Positions 18,223 through 26,742 of a stretch of DNA of 32,379 bases are shown here, piece after piece. Made by a program: the position numbers and the translations under genes. Position 1 is the stretch's first letter, and each line of letters starts with the position of its first letter. Source of the DNA: Acidobacteriota bacterium (GTDB lineage: Bacteria > Acidobacteriota > Terriglobia > Bryobacterales > Bryobacteraceae); assembly GCA_021813825.1 (NCBI GenBank), contig JAKAJI010000011.1, forward strand, positions 1-32,379. The letters run 5' to 3'. The notes below the pieces were generated by a model. That model saw only the letters and a list, made by a program, of their open reading frames with translations. It had not been told where the DNA came from and did not search any database.

Positions 18223-19485
18223 ATGGCTGTTACTGGGGCAGCCCGGGATCCGCGCGATGCTGCGTTAAACCAAGTAGAACGCATTGTGCACAGTCCCGTC
18301 CTGCATAGTTCGGAGTCACTCTGCAAGCTACTGCGTTACCTGGTACAGAAAACCCTGGAACAACCCGGCGTCGCGCTCAAGGAGTATCAGATCGCCACGG
18401 AGGTCTTCGGCCGCTCGGAGAGTTTTGATCCGCGGCTGGACTCGACGGTTCGCGTGCAGACCGGGCGTCTTCGATCGAAGCTGGCAGAGTTTTATGCCGC
18501 CGAGGGCGCGGGCGACGAAGTCATCATTGAGATCCCGAAGGGTTCTTATCTCGTCACAGTGACCTACCGGGAGGCGCCGGAGCGGCAGGAGGAACCCGCG
18601 GCAAAGCCCGAAGTGGTCACCGCGACCGCCGCGGCGGTACGGCCGGCCTCGTCGGAGGCATGGTGGCGGAACGTCGCGTTCGTGCTGGTTGGCGTGTTGA
18701 GCCTGACTCTCGGCGCGCTCGCTTATGTGGTTCTCCGCAGCGAATCAGCCGCCCCACGACCGGGGGTTGGCAGTTTACCGGCGCCGCTGCGCGCCTTCTG
18801 GTCGCCGTATTTGCAACATTCCGAGGACCCTCTGGTCGTGTTCAGCAACGCGGCCTTCGTCGGACGGCCTGAAACCGGCCTGCGGTATTTGAACCCGGCG
18901 ACCGATTCGCTGGTCAAGGCCCAGGACCACTACACCGGCGTCGGCGAGGTTCTGGCGATACATGAACTCGATCGCGTGTTCTTCACCTTGGCGCGGCCGC
19001 TGCAGGTGAAACGCGGCCAACTGCTTTCGCTCGACGACCTAAAGAATAATGATGTGATCTTCGTCGGCTCGCCCTCGGAGAACCTGGTATTGACCGAGAT
19101 TCCCAGCACTACGGATTTCGTCTTCGGCCGCGCGCCATCCGGGCCGCGCAAGGGCGACTTGGCGATTTTCAATACCCGGCCGCAACCGGGGGAACAGGAG
19201 TCTTATTTCGCGCCCGCCGAACCGCCGATCACGGACGACTACGCGGTCATCGCGCTCCGTAACGGGCTCAACGCTTCCCGCTGGGAATTGATCCTGGCCG
19301 GGACGACAACTCTTGGCACGCAGGCGGCCGTGGAATACGTGACTCATGAGCGCAGCATCGAGACGCTCGAATCCCGGATCGCTCACTGGCAGCCCGGCGC
19401 CCTGTTCGAGGCGCTGCTGCACGTGACCATCACGCGCGGCGTACCGGTCCGCTCGGACCTGCTGGCTGTTCGCAGCGGTCCCTAA
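18223..19485 (+). CDS. Membrane-anchored winged-helix-type transcriptional regulator with extracytoplasmic C-terminal domain
   Basis: N-terminal SESLCKLLRYLVQKTLEQPGVALKEYQIATEVFGRSESFDPRLDSTVRVQTGRLRSKLAEFYAAEG...IEIPKGSYLVTV (Acidobacteria-type wHTH); one TM helix NVAFVLVGVLSLTLGALAYVVL; ~250-aa C-terminal region. ORF extends to 18181. Confidence 0.75.
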   Translation: MAVTGAARDPRDAALNQVERIVHSPVLHSSESLCKLLRYLVQKTLEQPGVALKEYQIATEVFGRSESFDPRLDSTVRVQTGRLRSKLAEFYAAEGAGDEVIIEIPKGSYLVTVTYREAPERQEEPAAKPEVVTATAAAVRPASSEAWWRNVAFVLVGVLSLTLGALAYVVLRSESAAPRPGVGSLPAPLRAFWSPYLQHSEDPLVVFSNAAFVGRPETGLRYLNPATDSLVKAQDHYTGVGEVLAIHELDRVFFTLARPLQVKRGQLLSLDDLKNNDVIFVGSPSENLVLTEIPSTTDFVFGRAPSGPRKGDLAIFNTRPQPGEQESYFAPAEPPITDDYAVIALRNGLNASRWELILAGTTTLGTQAAVEYVTHERSIETLESRIAHWQPGALFEALLHVTITRGVPVRSDLLAVRSGP

Positions 19486-19489
19486 CCGT

Positions 19490-20944
19490 TTACTCGGTCT
19501 GCGGCGGACTCGGCGGCGGGCCGGGCTTCAGCGGGCGCGGCGGATGCGGTTGTATCGGCGGTTCGGCGGCGGCCTCTTCCGGGCTGGCCTTACGAATCGT
19601 GATCGCTCCGCGGTTGGTGGCCAGCCGCATCGACGGTCCCGCGCCGGCCAAGCCTTGAATCGTCGCGCCGTCACCCAATTCGCTCGTCTTCAGCGGCGGC
19701 CCGTACTCGTCGTGCACTTCGCCGTGGTCGGTCTGCGCCTTCAGGTCGAACTTACCCGGCGAGGGCAGGCTCAGTTCGATATCGCCGCTTCGCGACCGGA
19801 CGTCCATCCGCGGCAGCGTGCCGCTCACCGACGGACGCAGGTCGATGTCTCCGGTGTCGAGCGAGAGATCGAGCGAATCGCTGAACCGGCTGATCTGCAC
19901 GTCGCTCGAATGAGCGCTAACGACGATCGGTCCCTTCACCTGTGTCAGGCTCAGGTCTCCCGGCGAAATCTGCACTTCGCCCGGCACGGCCGCGAGCTTG
20001 AGTTCCGTACGCATGCCGTCAAACCGGAGGGCCTGCGCCAGGCGGCGGAATTGCAACTGGCCGGTGTAGGATCCTTCGAGCGTCACCGGGCCCGAGATGT
20101 TCTCCAACTCCACGTCCTGGCCCCGCCCGCGCAGGTCCACCGAGCCTTTCACGTTCACGGCCCGCACAATGTCGCTGCGGCGCAGGTCGACATGCACGTT
20201 GCCGCCGATATCCTGCAACCGCACGCCGGCGTTGTCGCTGTCCACATCCACGGCGCCGTCGATGGCGCGAACGTCGAAGTCGCCGAAACGGCCGTGGCAG
20301 GAAACGCTCGCCCCGCGCGGCACGGTAATGTCGAGGTCGCTGGTGACGCGGGTGCGGTCCGGCGCCTTGTCCTGGTTGAGGCGGACGATCAGTTCGTTGT
20401 CGCCGCCCGGAACGATCTCGACCGGGGTCGCCTTGTCCGCCGCGTCGGCGTCATGGCGCTGCATGGCGCGCACGGTCTTGCGGCCCGCCACCTGAATCCG
20501 GTCCACGTTGTCGGCGCCGGTAATCCGGGCGTTACCGGTGAAATTTTCGATCACGATGTGCGGCGTCTTGGCGCACTGCTTTTCAACCGGCGCCAGCGGG
20601 TAATCGAAGGGCTCGCCGAAATCCATCATGATGCCGTGCAGCGCCCCGCCGTTGGCGAACCACATCCGGTGCTGGCGGAACGTCCACATGCTCGCGCCGA
20701 CGATGAACAGCACCGTCACCAGCGCCCACTCGCCGCCGCTCACGCCGCTGCGCGGCATCGGGCGCGACCGCGCAAACAGATACCCGATCTCGACCACCCG
20801 CAACCCGCCCCAGGCGATCAGCAGGAACGGCCAGTACGTCACCAGCGTGTCGAACACGGGCAGGTACGGCCATACATTGTGCAGCAGAAACGCCGCACCT
20901 AACGCGATCAGCAGCAGCGGAGCAACCAGCGAACCGCGTCTCAT
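19490..20944 (-). CDS. LiaI/LiaF-type TM domain plus DUF4097 (toastrack/adhesin-like) beta domain protein
   Basis: 484 aa: N-terminal APLLLIALGAAFLLHNVWPYLPVFDTLVTYWPFLLIAWGGLRVVEIG; long beta-solenoid-like DLDITVPRGASVSCHGRFGDFDVRAIDGAVDVDSDNAGVRLQDIGGNVHVDLRRSD...; Pro-rich tail. Confidence 0.8.
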   Translation of the reverse strand: MRRGSLVAPLLLIALGAAFLLHNVWPYLPVFDTLVTYWPFLLIAWGGLRVVEIGYLFARSRPMPRSGVSGGEWALVTVLFIVGASMWTFRQHRMWFANGGALHGIMMDFGEPFDYPLAPVEKQCAKTPHIVIENFTGNARITGADNVDRIQVAGRKTVRAMQRHDADAADKATPVEIVPGGDNELIVRLNQDKAPDRTRVTSDLDITVPRGASVSCHGRFGDFDVRAIDGAVDVDSDNAGVRLQDIGGNVHVDLRRSDIVRAVNVKGSVDLRGRGQDVELENISGPVTLEGSYTGQLQFRRLAQALRFDGMRTELKLAAVPGEVQISPGDLSLTQVKGPIVVSAHSSDVQISRFSDSLDLSLDTGDIDLRPSVSGTLPRMDVRSRSGDIELSLPSPGKFDLKAQTDHGEVHDEYGPPLKTSELGDGATIQGLAGAGPSMRLATNRGAITIRKASPEEAAAEPPIQPHPPRPLKPGPPPSPPQTE

Positions 20945-21153
20945 AAGGGACCTCCAGGAACCGGGGGCGGCGCGGCCGTGCGGCGCGTGCCGATTTCAAA
21001 CAGTTTCATTACGCCGTATACGATGATCAGCACCGGCCAGGTCTGCGCAAAGCTGAACCGGCCGAAGTGGTCGAGCGCGGCCAGCGCCCCGACGGTGATG
21101 AGCAGGATGGGACCTCGCAGCGCGCGAGCCAGGTCCGAGATTCTAGTGTTCAC
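20941..21153 (-). CDS. Small LiaI/DUF5668-like two-TM protein
   Basis: 70 aa: GPILLITVGALAALDHFGRFSFAQTWPVLIIVYGVMKLFEIG; overlaps neighbours by 4 and 11 nt. Confidence 0.75.
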   Translation of the reverse strand: MNTRISDLARALRGPILLITVGALAALDHFGRFSFAQTWPVLIIVYGVMKLFEIGTRRTAAPPPVPGGPL

Positions 21154-21841
21154 GGGACAACTCCGAAGAGGACGGCGGCTGGACCGGCGGCGGGCCGCTT
21201 ACCCGCTCATAGAGCATGTAGGCGCCGAGGCCGATCAAGCCAATCGGCCAGTACCGGACGATCTGGCTGAAATGGATGATGTCCAGGTTGTTGAGCAGGA
21301 ACAGGCCACCGAGGGCGATCAGCACGATAGGCCCCATCGGGAGGCCGCGGCGTTGCGGATGCAGCGGAACAAGGGAGGAAAACTCATCAAGCGCCAACCC
21401 CGCCTGCCGCCGCCGCGCCGTGTGGTAGGCCTCAAACGCCATGTAGAACACCCACACGCCGATCAACATGCCGAACACCGGCTCGAAGCCGCCCGCGCTG
21501 TCCGAGCTCACGATACTGATAAGCACCCCGAGCACGATGACATGCACGAGCCCCTTGACGTACTGCCCGTTGTAAATCGCGCCCACGCCCGGAATCAATC
21601 CGAGCAGGAACGCCAGGCCGGGCGAGGCGCTCCCATCGGGCGCCACATGCCGGGGCCCGGCATCGGGAGTGGTGTAGGGCGACGTGTACGGCGATTCCGC
21701 CGAGGAGGCCGCCGTCGAGGAGGCGTGAGCCGGGCAGAAGACCGCCCCGCCCTCCACTCGCTTGCATTGCTCGCAGACCGCGGCGCCGCACGTGCGGCAG
21801 TAAGCCACGGCAACGGTATCCGTATGAATGGCACAGTTCAT
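21143..21841 (-). CDS. B-box-type zinc finger protein with C-terminal LiaI/DUF5668-like TM domain
   Basis: 232 aa: MNCAIHTDTVAVAYCRTCGAAVCEQCKRVEGGAVFCPAHA (B-box ligand spacing); C-terminal GPIVLIALGGLFLLNNLDIIHFSQIVRYWPIGLIGLGAYMLYERV. Confidence 0.82.
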   Translation of the reverse strand: MNCAIHTDTVAVAYCRTCGAAVCEQCKRVEGGAVFCPAHASSTAASSAESPYTSPYTTPDAGPRHVAPDGSASPGLAFLLGLIPGVGAIYNGQYVKGLVHVIVLGVLISIVSSDSAGGFEPVFGMLIGVWVFYMAFEAYHTARRRQAGLALDEFSSLVPLHPQRRGLPMGPIVLIALGGLFLLNNLDIIHFSQIVRYWPIGLIGLGAYMLYERVSGPPPVQPPSSSELSREH

Positions 21842-22419
21842 TTTCCATCCCTCCCCTTGGGCGCGGCGTCAGGCTTCCGGGCCGGCGCCCGAGCCGCCGC
21901 GTCGCTTTGTTCGGCCCACTCGCCGAGCCGTGATTGAATCTCGAGAACCACCCGCAAATTTTCGTAGTATTTCCGGGCCCGGTCCCACGTGCGGTGCGCC
22001 CGCGTATCGAGCGACGCCCAGATCTTCACCGGATCCAGGTCCGCCGGCTTCAACTGCCGCGGCTCGATCCCCGCGAATTTGAAAATCATCGAGAACGACA
22101 AAATCGTCATCGCCATGCCCATCGCATAGCGAGGATTCAGCACCGGCGCCATCCAACCCGAGCGCAGCCGCCGCCAGATGCCGGTTCGCCGCGCCAGGTC
22201 CCGGCCGGGCATCTCGTGCAGAATCCGCGTCAGAAGCTCCGGAGGCGGCGTGGCTTGCTCGGCCCGGCCGATCAGCGCCACCGCCCCGCGGATGTCGTCG
22301 TACATCGCCTGGCAGGTTTCGCAGCCGGCCAGATGCGCCTCAAGCGTCCCGCGCTCAGCCGCTTCCAGCGTGCCGTCCAGATAATCGCAGAGCAGGATTT
22401 CTACTTCAGCGCAGGTCAT
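21838..22419 (-). CDS. Anti-sigma factor (zinc-finger HC2-type)
   Basis: 193 aa: MTCAEVEILLCDYLDGTLEAAERGTLEAHLAGCETCQAMYDDIRGA; TM segment PRYAMGMAMTILSFSMIFKF; 4-nt overlap with sigma gene. Confidence 0.85.
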   Translation of the reverse strand: MTCAEVEILLCDYLDGTLEAAERGTLEAHLAGCETCQAMYDDIRGAVALIGRAEQATPPPELLTRILHEMPGRDLARRTGIWRRLRSGWMAPVLNPRYAMGMAMTILSFSMIFKFAGIEPRQLKPADLDPVKIWASLDTRAHRTWDRARKYYENLRVVLEIQSRLGEWAEQSDAAARAPARKPDAAPKGRDGK

Positions 22420-22994
22420 AGCCGCACCCCCTGCCGCTTCAAAATCCGGGCCAGTTCCGTCCGTCCCCGGTTCAGGCGCGATTTCACCGTGCCTTCCGGC
22501 ACCTGCAAAACCTGCGCAATCTCCCGGTAATCCAATTCCTCGATGTCGCGCAGGATCACGGTCTCGCGCAACTCCGGCGAGAGCTTCGCTAACGCCGCGC
22601 CCAACACTTCACTCGCCTCGCGCCCCGCCAGCAGCCCCTCGGTCCGGCTGATCGCGGCGCCTTTTTCTTCGAGATGCGGTATCTGATCTTCGATCGAGTC
22701 CGTCATCCGTTCATTCCGCGTGCGCCGGTAGTGATCAATCAGAAGATTCCTGGTGAGCCGTCCCAACCACACCGCGAACGACCCCTCGCCGGCGCGAAAA
22801 CTCGACAGGTTCCGAAACACCCGCAAGAACACTTCCTGCGTCAGGTCCTGCGCTTCGGCGTCTTTCCCCGTGAATCGGTAGCAGATCGAATACACTCGCC
22901 GCGCATGAGTTCCGACCAGGCTCTCCCACGCGGCGTCTTCCCCATCGAGGCACCGCGCTACAAGTTGGGCATCAGCATCCAAGCGCTCCCCCAT
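22416..22994 (-). CDS. ECF-subfamily RNA polymerase sigma factor
   Basis: DAAWESLVGTHARRVYSICYRFTGKDAEAQDLTQEVFLRVFRNLSSF; WLGRLTRNLLIDHYRRTRNERM; LSPELRETVILRDIEELDYREIAQVLQVPEGTVKSRLNRGRTELARIL. ORF extends to 23096 but MGERLDADAQ is a better start. Confidence 0.92.
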   Translation of the reverse strand: MGERLDADAQLVARCLDGEDAAWESLVGTHARRVYSICYRFTGKDAEAQDLTQEVFLRVFRNLSSFRAGEGSFAVWLGRLTRNLLIDHYRRTRNERMTDSIEDQIPHLEEKGAAISRTEGLLAGREASEVLGAALAKLSPELRETVILRDIEELDYREIAQVLQVPEGTVKSRLNRGRTELARILKRQGVRL

Positions 22995-23196
22995 CCCCGT
23001 GTTCGGGCGGCCGTGCGCGGCCGGGGCCCAGGTCCAGGTCGCCCGCTCCGCCGTGATTGCTGTTGCCGTTCCCATCCGGATCCGCCTTCGAACCACTTCC
23101 CATCGACCGAAGACACCACCAGCGCCCGGAACCCCCAGGCAACCCGTCGCGTCCGCCGGAGTTAACCTCCGCTTTGTGCTTCCAATCGAGAAAACG

Positions 23197-23222
23197 CAGA
23201 TTTATCATGGGAAGTTCGTTCC
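23197..23222 (-). promoter_or_regulatory. Candidate ECF-type promoter of the sigma operon
   Basis: Minus strand GGAAC - N17 - TCTG, upstream of the ECF sigma gene; resembles RpoE-type GGAACTT/TCTGA spacing. Confidence 0.3.
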
Positions 23223-23295
23223 GGGCCGCGTTTTTTGTTAGTGTACAAGGAACTGTGCGTAACCGCGCGGCCGAGTTGGGAGCCCGGAGCGCTGG

Positions 23296-24381
23296 GTGCG
23301 CCAACTATACCCGCATAATGGGGCTGGAGGGCGGAATATCGCCGGATCGTCGAAAAAGCGGATCCTCATCGCCGTGGCCGTCCTGGCCGCGCTGATCGCC
23401 TTTGGCGCCATCCGGTATCGCGGCTCTCAATTCGCCTGGGACGTGTTCTGGCACGCCATGGCCGGGGTAAGCTGGATCTGGCTCGCCGTAGCCGTCGGAT
23501 TTCTCTACGTCTCCTATTGGGCCCGAGCACTGCGCTGGCGCGCCATGCTCGCCCCGCTGCGCGCCAGCGCCTCTACCCGTTCTCTGACCGAAGCCACAAT
23601 CATCGGCTTCACGGCCGTGGTCCTCCTCGGCCGCCCCGGCGAACTGGTTCGTCCCTATATCATTGCTAATAAAGAAAAAGTAAGCTTCTCCTCCCAGATG
23701 GCCGCCTGGCTCCTCGAACGGATCTTCGACCTCCTCATGGTGCTTGCCATCTTCGGCTTTGCCCTCGCCGTGGTTCCCGCTTCGAAACTTCATCTCGGCG
23801 CGGGACTGCGATTCGTCTTTCGCGCCGGAGGCTATCTCAGCGCCGGCATCGGTCTGCTCTGCCTGAGTCTGCTGTTCGGCCTCCGGCGGTTCTCCGGCGC
23901 CACCGCAGGGCGCCTGGAAGAGGCGCTCGGCTTCCTGCCTCCCGCCATCCAATCGAAGCTTCACTCCGTGACAAAGTCCTTCGCCGAAGGCATGGGCGCC
24001 ACCCTCAGCACCGGCCTGCTCGGCGCCATCGCCGCCTACAGCGTCCTGGTCTGGAGCGTCATCCTCGCGGCTATGTACTCCATTTTTCGCGCCTTACCGG
24101 CAACCTCCGGCCTGTCGCTCCTCCAGACCGCGGTGTTTCTCGGCCTGGTCTCCTTCGGCGCCGCCGTCCAGATCCCCGGCATCGGCGGCGGGTTCCAGGT
24201 CGCCAGCGTCCTCGTGCTCACCGAGATCTTCGGATTCCGCCTGGAAACCGCCTCGGCCGTGGCGATCCTGCTGTGGGTGGTAGCCTATTTGCCAGTGGTG
24301 CCCGCCGGACTGCTCCTGGCCGCCAAGGAAGGCATTGGCTGGAGGATCACCCGTCAGATTGAGGAAGATGTAGTCGCATGA
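23296..24381 (+). CDS. Lysylphosphatidylglycerol synthase TM region / UPF0104-type flippase-like membrane protein
   Basis: 361 aa polytopic: YWARALRWRAMLAPLR...TEATIIGFTAVVLLGRPGELVRPYIIANKEKVSFSSQMAAWLLERIFDLL; GIGGGFQVASVLVLTEIFG. Start codon uncertain. Confidence 0.82.
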   Translation: MRQLYPHNGAGGRNIAGSSKKRILIAVAVLAALIAFGAIRYRGSQFAWDVFWHAMAGVSWIWLAVAVGFLYVSYWARALRWRAMLAPLRASASTRSLTEATIIGFTAVVLLGRPGELVRPYIIANKEKVSFSSQMAAWLLERIFDLLMVLAIFGFALAVVPASKLHLGAGLRFVFRAGGYLSAGIGLLCLSLLFGLRRFSGATAGRLEEALGFLPPAIQSKLHSVTKSFAEGMGATLSTGLLGAIAAYSVLVWSVILAAMYSIFRALPATSGLSLLQTAVFLGLVSFGAAVQIPGIGGGFQVASVLVLTEIFGFRLETASAVAILLWVVAYLPVVPAGLLLAAKEGIGWRITRQIEEDVVA

Positions 24382-24839
24382 TGTGCCCGTTCTGCGGACA
24401 AAAGACCGACCGCGTGATCGATTCCCGCGAAAGCAAAGAAGGCGACCTCATCCGCCGCCGCCGCCAGTGCTTGAGTTGCGAGCGCCGCTTCACCACCTAC
24501 GAACGATCCGACGAAATCCCCTACATGGTCGTCAAAAAAGATGGGAGACGCGAGAAATTTGACCGGCAAAAGATCCTGAACGGTCTCCTGAAGGCCTGCG
24601 AAAAGCGCCCTGTCAGTATGGCGAAACTCGCCGAACTGGTCGATGAAGTAGAAAGCAGGCTCGCTGACACCGCGGATCGGGAGATGCCGACCACCGAGAT
24701 CGGAGAAATCCTTATGGAGCGGCTGCGCGGCCTCGACAAGATCGCGTATGTGCGCTTCGCCTCGGTCTACCGCGACTTTCAGGACGTGGAGGCGCTTTTT
24801 GATGAACTGAAGCATCTTGTTCAACAGAAACGAGGGTGA
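24378..24839 (+). CDS. nrdR: Transcriptional repressor NrdR
   Basis: 153 aa: MMCPFCGQKTDRVIDSRESKEGDLIRRRRQCLSCERRFTTYER...VVKKDGRREKFDRQKILNGLLKACEKRPVS...ATP-cone; ATGA overlap with the upstream gene. Confidence 0.96.
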   Translation: MMCPFCGQKTDRVIDSRESKEGDLIRRRRQCLSCERRFTTYERSDEIPYMVVKKDGRREKFDRQKILNGLLKACEKRPVSMAKLAELVDEVESRLADTADREMPTTEIGEILMERLRGLDKIAYVRFASVYRDFQDVEALFDELKHLVQQKRG

Positions 24840-24924
24840 GACTATCGCGGCGATGCTCTCCCCGGCTGGCCCCATGGGGGAATCCTGTAACCAAAGCCGG
24901 GCCGCGACATCTTGTAAATAGGGG

Positions 24925-24954
24925 CTTACCTTGGCGTAAGTTAGATGTTATACT
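24925..24954 (+). promoter_or_regulatory. Candidate promoter of rpoD with inverted repeat over the -35 region
   Basis: CTTACC (24925-24930), 18-nt spacer, TATACT (24949-24954); CTTAC-N6-GTAAG inverted repeat at 24925-24940. Confidence 0.45.
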
Positions 24955-25089
24955 GCAGGCAGCGTTCCGCGACAGACATCATACCGTTAACCTTTTCCAG
25001 GCGTGTGCTTGGGGTGTGTCGCGGCGTGACTCTTTGCGTGGATGGAATCGGGCTTTGCCCCTGCAATTGCAGGGGAAGGTGATCATTCA

Positions 25090-26622
25090 GTGGACCATTT
25101 CGAAGATCAATTTTTGACGGAGAATCCCAACTCGCTCGGTATTCCGTTCGATGAGGAGACGGGGTTTTTCCAGGCTGAGGAAATCGGCGAGGGCGAGGAA
25201 CTCCCCGGGCAAACGCCCGCCGAGGAGTCGATCTACACCGATGACCCGGTACGCGTGTATCTGCGGGAAATGGGCGCCGTACCGCTCCTGACCCGGGAGG
25301 GCGAAGTCGATCTCGCGCGCCGCATGGAACGCGGCAAGTTGCGGATGCAAAAGGCCATCAGCCGCTCCGCCCTGGTCCAGAACCTGGTCGTCGAAATCGC
25401 CGAAAGCCTCAAGCGCGGCTCGGTGGAACTCGATCAGTACGCCGATCTCGGAGATGTCGAAGAAGGCAGCCCGGCCGACACCAAGCGCCAGGCCGAGGTC
25501 CGGCAGGACTTCGCCGAAGTCGCGGTCCAGCACAAGAAACTCCAGCAGTTGCAAGAGAAATTTGTGGCCACCGCGCTCGCCAACAAAAAGCTCCGGAAGA
25601 AGCTGAACGGCAAGCTGATGCGGGCCAAGGTCGAGGTTTCGCGCGCGATCCGCAAGGTGCCCTTCCTGGCCAACCAGTGGAAGCTATTCTCCAAGGAGAT
25701 TGAACGCGCCGTCGAGGAGATCAACCACCTCGATCAGGAAGTCCGGAAGCTGGAAGAACGGGGCGGTAGCGCCGGCGCTGCGCGCATCCGCGAACTGCGC
25801 CGCGAAATTAAGAAACGCGAGAACATCGCGGGCGCGCCGCTGGCCGACTTGAAGCACAGTCTTGCCGTCATCCGCCACGGAGAAATCGAAGCCGAGAGGG
25901 CGAAGAAGGACCTGGTCGAGGCCAACCTCCGCCTGGTCGTGTCCGTGGCCAAGAAATACGTCAACCGTGGCCTCCACCTGCTGGACCTCATCCAGGAGGG
26001 CAACATCGGCCTGATGCGCGCCGCCGACAAGTTCGAATACCGGCGCGGCTACAAGTTTTCTACCTACGCCACCTGGTGGATCCGGCAGGCGATCACCCGC
26101 GCCATCGCGGACCAGTCCCGCACCATCCGCATCCCGGTGCACATGAACGAGAGCATGAACAAGTTCCTTCGCGCCACCCGCGAACTGGAAAAGGAACTGG
26201 GCCGCGCTCCGACGAACGACGAGATCGGCCGCCGCATGGACATCCCGGTCGAGAAAGTCCAGAAACTGAAGACCATATCGCGCGATCCGGTGTCGCTGGA
26301 AACCCCGGTCGGCCGTGACGGCGAATCGGCGCTGGGCGACCTGATCGAGGATCGCTGGGTCGGCTCGCCGGTGGACGCCGTCATCGACACCAACGTCCGC
26401 GACGAAACCGCCAACATCCTCAAGACGCTCTCCCCCAAGGAAGAGAAAGTCATCCGCCTTCGCTTCGGCATCGGCTGCGAGCGCGAGCACACGCTCGAGG
26501 AAATCGGCCAGGAGTTCGACGTCACGCGCGAACGCATCCGGCAGATCGAGGCCAAGGCTCTCCGCCAGCTTCGTTCGCCCGAGCGGGCCCGCCATCTCCG
26601 CGCCTTACTCGCCGCACGCTAG
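25090..26622 (+). CDS. rpoD: RNA polymerase sigma-70 factor, RpoD/SigA type
   Basis: [30 protein letters not shown] (1.2); [78 protein letters not shown] (2); [37 protein letters not shown] (4.2). GTG at 25090 with AGGGGAAGG upstream; ORF extends to 25042. Confidence 0.95.
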   Translation: MDHFEDQFLTENPNSLGIPFDEETGFFQAEEIGEGEELPGQTPAEESIYTDDPVRVYLREMGAVPLLTREGEVDLARRMERGKLRMQKAISRSALVQNLVVEIAESLKRGSVELDQYADLGDVEEGSPADTKRQAEVRQDFAEVAVQHKKLQQLQEKFVATALANKKLRKKLNGKLMRAKVEVSRAIRKVPFLANQWKLFSKEIERAVEEINHLDQEVRKLEERGGSAGAARIRELRREIKKRENIAGAPLADLKHSLAVIRHGEIEAERAKKDLVEANLRLVVSVAKKYVNRGLHLLDLIQEGNIGLMRAADKFEYRRGYKFSTYATWWIRQAITRAIADQSRTIRIPVHMNESMNKFLRATRELEKELGRAPTNDEIGRRMDIPVEKVQKLKTISRDPVSLETPVGRDGESALGDLIEDRWVGSPVDAVIDTNVRDETANILKTLSPKEEKVIRLRFGIGCEREHTLEEIGQEFDVTRERIRQIEAKALRQLRSPERARHLRALLAAR

Positions 26623-26681
26623 AAACCGGCCGAACCCGGACACGCCGGCCCGCCGGCCACGCAATTCGCCCTAAAACACTT

Positions 26682-26717
26682 CGGCCCCGCTCCGATTCAT
26701 CGAACCGGGCGGGGCCG
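26682..26717. terminator. GC-rich hairpin between convergent rpoD and M48 peptidase genes
   Basis: CGGCCCCGC (26682-26690) / GCGGGGCCG (26709-26717) perfect 9-bp arms; no clear U-tract. Confidence 0.4.
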
Positions 26718-26742
26718 ATCGTGCTCTCAGCCAGGAGCAGAC

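Noticed and set aside
23225-23237. T-run (gcgttttttgtta) as a Rho-independent terminator
   Set aside because: No convincing stem precedes it, and it lies in a divergent promoter interval where a terminator is not expected.
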